Made by a program: the position numbers and the translations under genes. This document shows, in pieces, positions 6,212-6,384 of a DNA stretch of 6,384 nucleotides (position 1 is its first letter; every line of letters begins with the position of its first letter). The stretch is taken from NCBI GenBank assembly GCA_937868675.1, contig CALMNJ010000071.1, forward strand, positions 1 to 6,384, in the 5' to 3' direction. Under the pieces are notes generated by a model. That model made no database searches. It saw only the letters and a list, made by a program, of their open reading frames with translations, and was not told the origin of the DNA. Origin of the DNA: an uncultured Bacteroidota bacterium (GTDB lineage: Bacteria > Bacteroidota > Bacteroidia > B-17B0 > Aurantibacillaceae).

Positions 6212-6384
6212 AGCGTTCAAACTATTTATTAAATGCGTGAGCTCCGTTAGTATCAGGGTTGGAGCCAGGTGACGGTGTAAATGTAACTAAAAATAAATAC
6301 GAACTACACAGCCATCGTTTTAAAATGAGATTAATTTAAGGTGAAAAAAAAGATTTTACTTGACAAAATAAGGTTGGCACATTA
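6212..6384. other. AT-rich non-coding right edge, upstream of the leftward operon
   Basis: These 173 bases should hold the promoter for the VTT/Omp85-like operon on the minus strand, but I see no convincing Bacteroidota -33/-7 pair. A 5-bp inverted repeat, GCTCC (6241-6245) and GGAGC (6261-6265), is too weak to call. On the plus strand, TTGGCAC (6374-6380) looks like the -24 half of an RpoN promoter, but the window stops before the -12 half. A GTG at 6341 opens a frame of 14 codons that runs off the edge, which is too little to call a gene. Confidence 0.4.

Noticed and set aside
6212..6220. TTG start three codons upstream of the VTT gene's ATG.
   Set aside because: ATG at 6211 is in frame, close by and a stronger start; the extra Met-Asn-Ala adds nothing recognisable.
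6341..6384. GTG-initiated frame running off the right edge, starting Val-Lys-Lys-Lys.
   Set aside because: Only 14 codons are visible, in an AT-rich stretch where Lys-rich reading is expected by chance.

Overview
The window reads as a chromosomal segment from a member of the Bacteroidota. The evidence is a secreted TPR/PD40-propeller/CRD protein of a type typical of that phylum, signal peptides that end just before a Gln, start codons without clear Shine-Dalgarno sequences, and moderate GC (mid-40s by eye). The class cannot be fixed from this much sequence. No rRNA, tRNA, IS element, CRISPR array or phage gene was seen.

Left block (1-2012, plus strand) is a tightly packed NAD+/ADP-ribose operon. 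It opens with the C-terminal tail of a nicotinamide (or nicotinate) phosphoribosyltransferase. Next comes a two-domain protein joining a YmdB/MacroD-type macrodomain to a second domain that I propose is ADP-ribosyltransferase-like. It ends with an ADP-ribosylglycohydrolase (ARH/DraG family). Both gene junctions are 8-base ATG...TAA overlaps of identical geometry, which suggests translational coupling. Inferred logic: the ART-like domain would spend NAD+ and release nicotinamide, the phosphoribosyltransferase would salvage it, and the macrodomain and ARH would remove ADP-ribose marks with different linkage chemistry. The two domains of the middle protein meet at an A7 tract where a one-base shift in either direction gives an immediate stop beside an ATG. 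This is the most intriguing spot in the window.

Middle (2013-4528, plus strand): a 152-base spacer is followed by one large exported protein with N-terminal TPR-like helices, PD40 beta-propeller blades, a carboxypeptidase-regulatory-like domain, a long polar His-containing linker and a C-terminal SPOR-like domain. This resembles the layout of PorE/OmpA-type envelope proteins, but with SPOR in the place of the OmpA C-domain.

Right block (4539-6211, minus strand): a two-gene operon transcribed leftward. A VTT/DedA-superfamily membrane protein is followed, through an ATGA overlap, by a POTRA-less Omp85/BamA-type outer-membrane barrel. Its end converges on the PD40 gene with only 10 bases between the stop codons. 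The last 173 bases are AT-rich and non-coding as far as can be seen.
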